The notes under the pieces: model-generated
What the model saw: the letters and a program-made list of their open reading frames with translations, nothing else
What the model was told of the DNA's origin: nothing
Database searches by the model: none
Shown: one piece after another, positions 4,499 to 5,396 of the stretch
Position numbering within the stretch: position 1 is the stretch's first letter
Layout of the letters: every line of letters begins with the position of its first letter
Made by a program: the position numbers and the translations under genes
Source: JBOGHU01 sp050742255
GTDB lineage: Bacteria; Actinomycetota; Acidimicrobiia; Acidimicrobiales; CADCSY01
Assembly (NCBI GenBank): GCA_050742255.1
Contig: JBOGHU010000135.1
Span: 1 to 5,396 of the forward strand
Length of the DNA stretch: 5,396 nucleotides
Direction: 5' to 3'

Positions 4499-5396
4499 CG
4501 TGGGAGACGGTCGTCGGCCTGGAGGCGCACTGCGAGCTGGCCACGGCCACCAAGCTCTTCTGCGGGTGCCGCAACGCCTTCGGCGACGAGCCCAACACCA
4601 ACGTGTGCCCGGTCTGCCTGGGCCTGCCGGGATCCCTCCCCGTGCTCAACCGCTCGGCGGTGGAGCTGGCCATGGCCCTGGGCCTGGCCCTGCGCTGCCG
4701 GGTGCGGCCCAGCCTCTTCCACCGGAAGAACTACTTCTATCCGGACATGCCCAAGGACTACCAGATCTCCCAGTACGACCAGCCCATCAACGTCGATGGC
4801 TGGCTGGAGCTCCCCGACGGGGGCCGGGTCGGCATCGAGCGCATCCACCTGGAGGAGGACACCGGCAAGTCCACCCACGTGGGTGGGGGCGGGCGCATCC
4901 ACGAGGCGGAGTACTCCCTCGTCGACTACAACCGGGCGGGGGTGCCCCTGGTCGAGATCGTGAGCCGGCCCGACCTCCGCTCCGCCGAGGGGGCTCGGGC
5001 CTACGTGGGCGAGCTGCGGTCCATCCTCCAGGCGACGGGGGCCTCCGACGCCAGGATGGAGGAGGGCAGCCTGCGGGTCGACGCCAACGTGTCGGTCCGG
5101 CCTGCCGGCAGCCAAGCCCTGGGCACCCGCTGCGAGATCAAGAACCTCAACTCCCTGCGCTCGCTGGGACGGGCCGTGGACTACGAGGCCCGCCGCCAGG
5201 CCGGGCGGCTGGAGGCGGGCCGGGAGGTGGTGCAGCAGACCCGCCACTGGGACGAGGCGGCCGGTCGCACCAACGCCCTGCGCTCCAAGGAGGAGGCCTT
5301 CGACTACCGGTACTTCCCCGAGCCCGACCTGGTCCCCCTCGACCCCGACCCCGCCTGGCTGGACCGGGTGGGCGAAGCAATGGCGGCGCTGCCGGC
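4495..5396 (+). CDS. gatB: Asp/Glu-tRNA amidotransferase subunit B (GatB), 3' partial
   Basis: The frame opens at GTG (4495-4497), overlapping the gatA TGA as GTGA, and stays open to the window edge: 300 codons plus two bases, roughly 60% of a usual GatB of about 480-500 residues. GatB binds the mischarged tRNA, activates the Glu or Asp side chain by phosphorylation with ATP, and transfers ammonia to it. Visible hallmarks are the GLEAHCEL start (usually GLEVH; Glu10 and His12 are kept), four cysteines for zinc (Cys23, Cys25, Cys38, Cys41 in FCGC and VCPVC), NYFYPDMPKDYQISQYDQPI (79-98), HLEEDTGKSTH (118-128), VDYNRAGVPLVEIVSRPDL (143-161), MEEGSLRVDANVSVRP (188-203), EIKNLNSLRS (214-223) and RSKEEAFDYRYFPEPDL (263-279). 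The C-terminal helical and YqeY-like tRNA-binding parts lie beyond the window. There is no SD beyond the GC-rich gatA end (GGAGGCGG, about 4478-4485), so coupling to gatA is likely. Confidence 0.97.
   Translation, partial: MTWETVVGLEAHCELATATKLFCGCRNAFGDEPNTNVCPVCLGLPGSLPVLNRSAVELAMALGLALRCRVRPSLFHRKNYFYPDMPKDYQISQYDQPINVDGWLELPDGGRVGIERIHLEEDTGKSTHVGGGGRIHEAEYSLVDYNRAGVPLVEIVSRPDLRSAEGARAYVGELRSILQATGASDARMEEGSLRVDANVSVRPAGSQALGTRCEIKNLNSLRSLGRAVDYEARRQAGRLEAGREVVQQTRHWDEAAGRTNALRSKEEAFDYRYFPEPDLVPLDPDPAWLDRVGEAMAALP

Noticed and set aside
4234..5247. Minus-strand open frame of 337 codons across the gatA-gatB junction
   Set aside because: It is entirely opposite two well-supported genes. 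Its composition follows the complement of their codon bias, and no motif is visible.

Overview
The window looks like ordinary chromosomal DNA from a very GC-rich member of the Actinomycetota. G or C dominates third codon positions, GTG starts are frequent, and the start signals include one that looks leaderless. The protein set (PASTA membrane protein, SCP2-fold protein, YlbL-type PDZ/Lon protease, GatCAB) fits a high-GC actinobacterium. An Acidimicrobiia-like lineage is a guess from general resemblance only and was not tested. I see no mobile element, CRISPR array, tRNA, rRNA or phage signature.

Layout from left to right. (1) 1-951, +: the C-terminal part of a membrane protein, with a basic stretch, one transmembrane helix and four extracytoplasmic PASTA repeats. 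It is probably the tail of a PknB-type Ser/Thr kinase whose catalytic part lies off the left edge. (2) 952-1102: a short convergent gap with weak terminator-like hairpins. (3) 1510-1103, -: a small SCP2/sterol-carrier-fold protein with a GTG start and a good Shine-Dalgarno (SD). (4) 1511-1671: a divergent gap with control signals for both sides, including a possible 10-codon leader ORF that overlaps the start of the next gene. (5) 1672-2655, +: a membrane-anchored PDZ plus Lon-type (S16) protease with its Ser-Lys dyad intact. (6) 2656-2727: a bulged GC-rich hairpin, then a -10 element placed as expected for a leaderless gatC transcript. (7) gatC, gatA and gatB, +, as an operon. gatC and gatA are 25 nt apart, gatA and gatB overlap by four bases, and gatB runs off the right edge.

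Functionally, gatCAB encodes the tRNA-dependent amidotransferase that turns Glu-tRNA(Gln) and/or Asp-tRNA(Asn) into Gln-tRNA(Gln) and/or Asn-tRNA(Asn). Its presence suggests this organism makes at least one of these by the indirect route. The PASTA protein and the PDZ-Lon protease both act at the cell surface, but nothing here ties them to each other or to gatCAB beyond being neighbours.

I did not find a convincing undescribed system. The points most worth checking are the start region of the protease gene (leader ORF or frameshift), the leaderless gatC promoter, the hairpin between gatC and gatA, and the two genes that are cut by the window edges.
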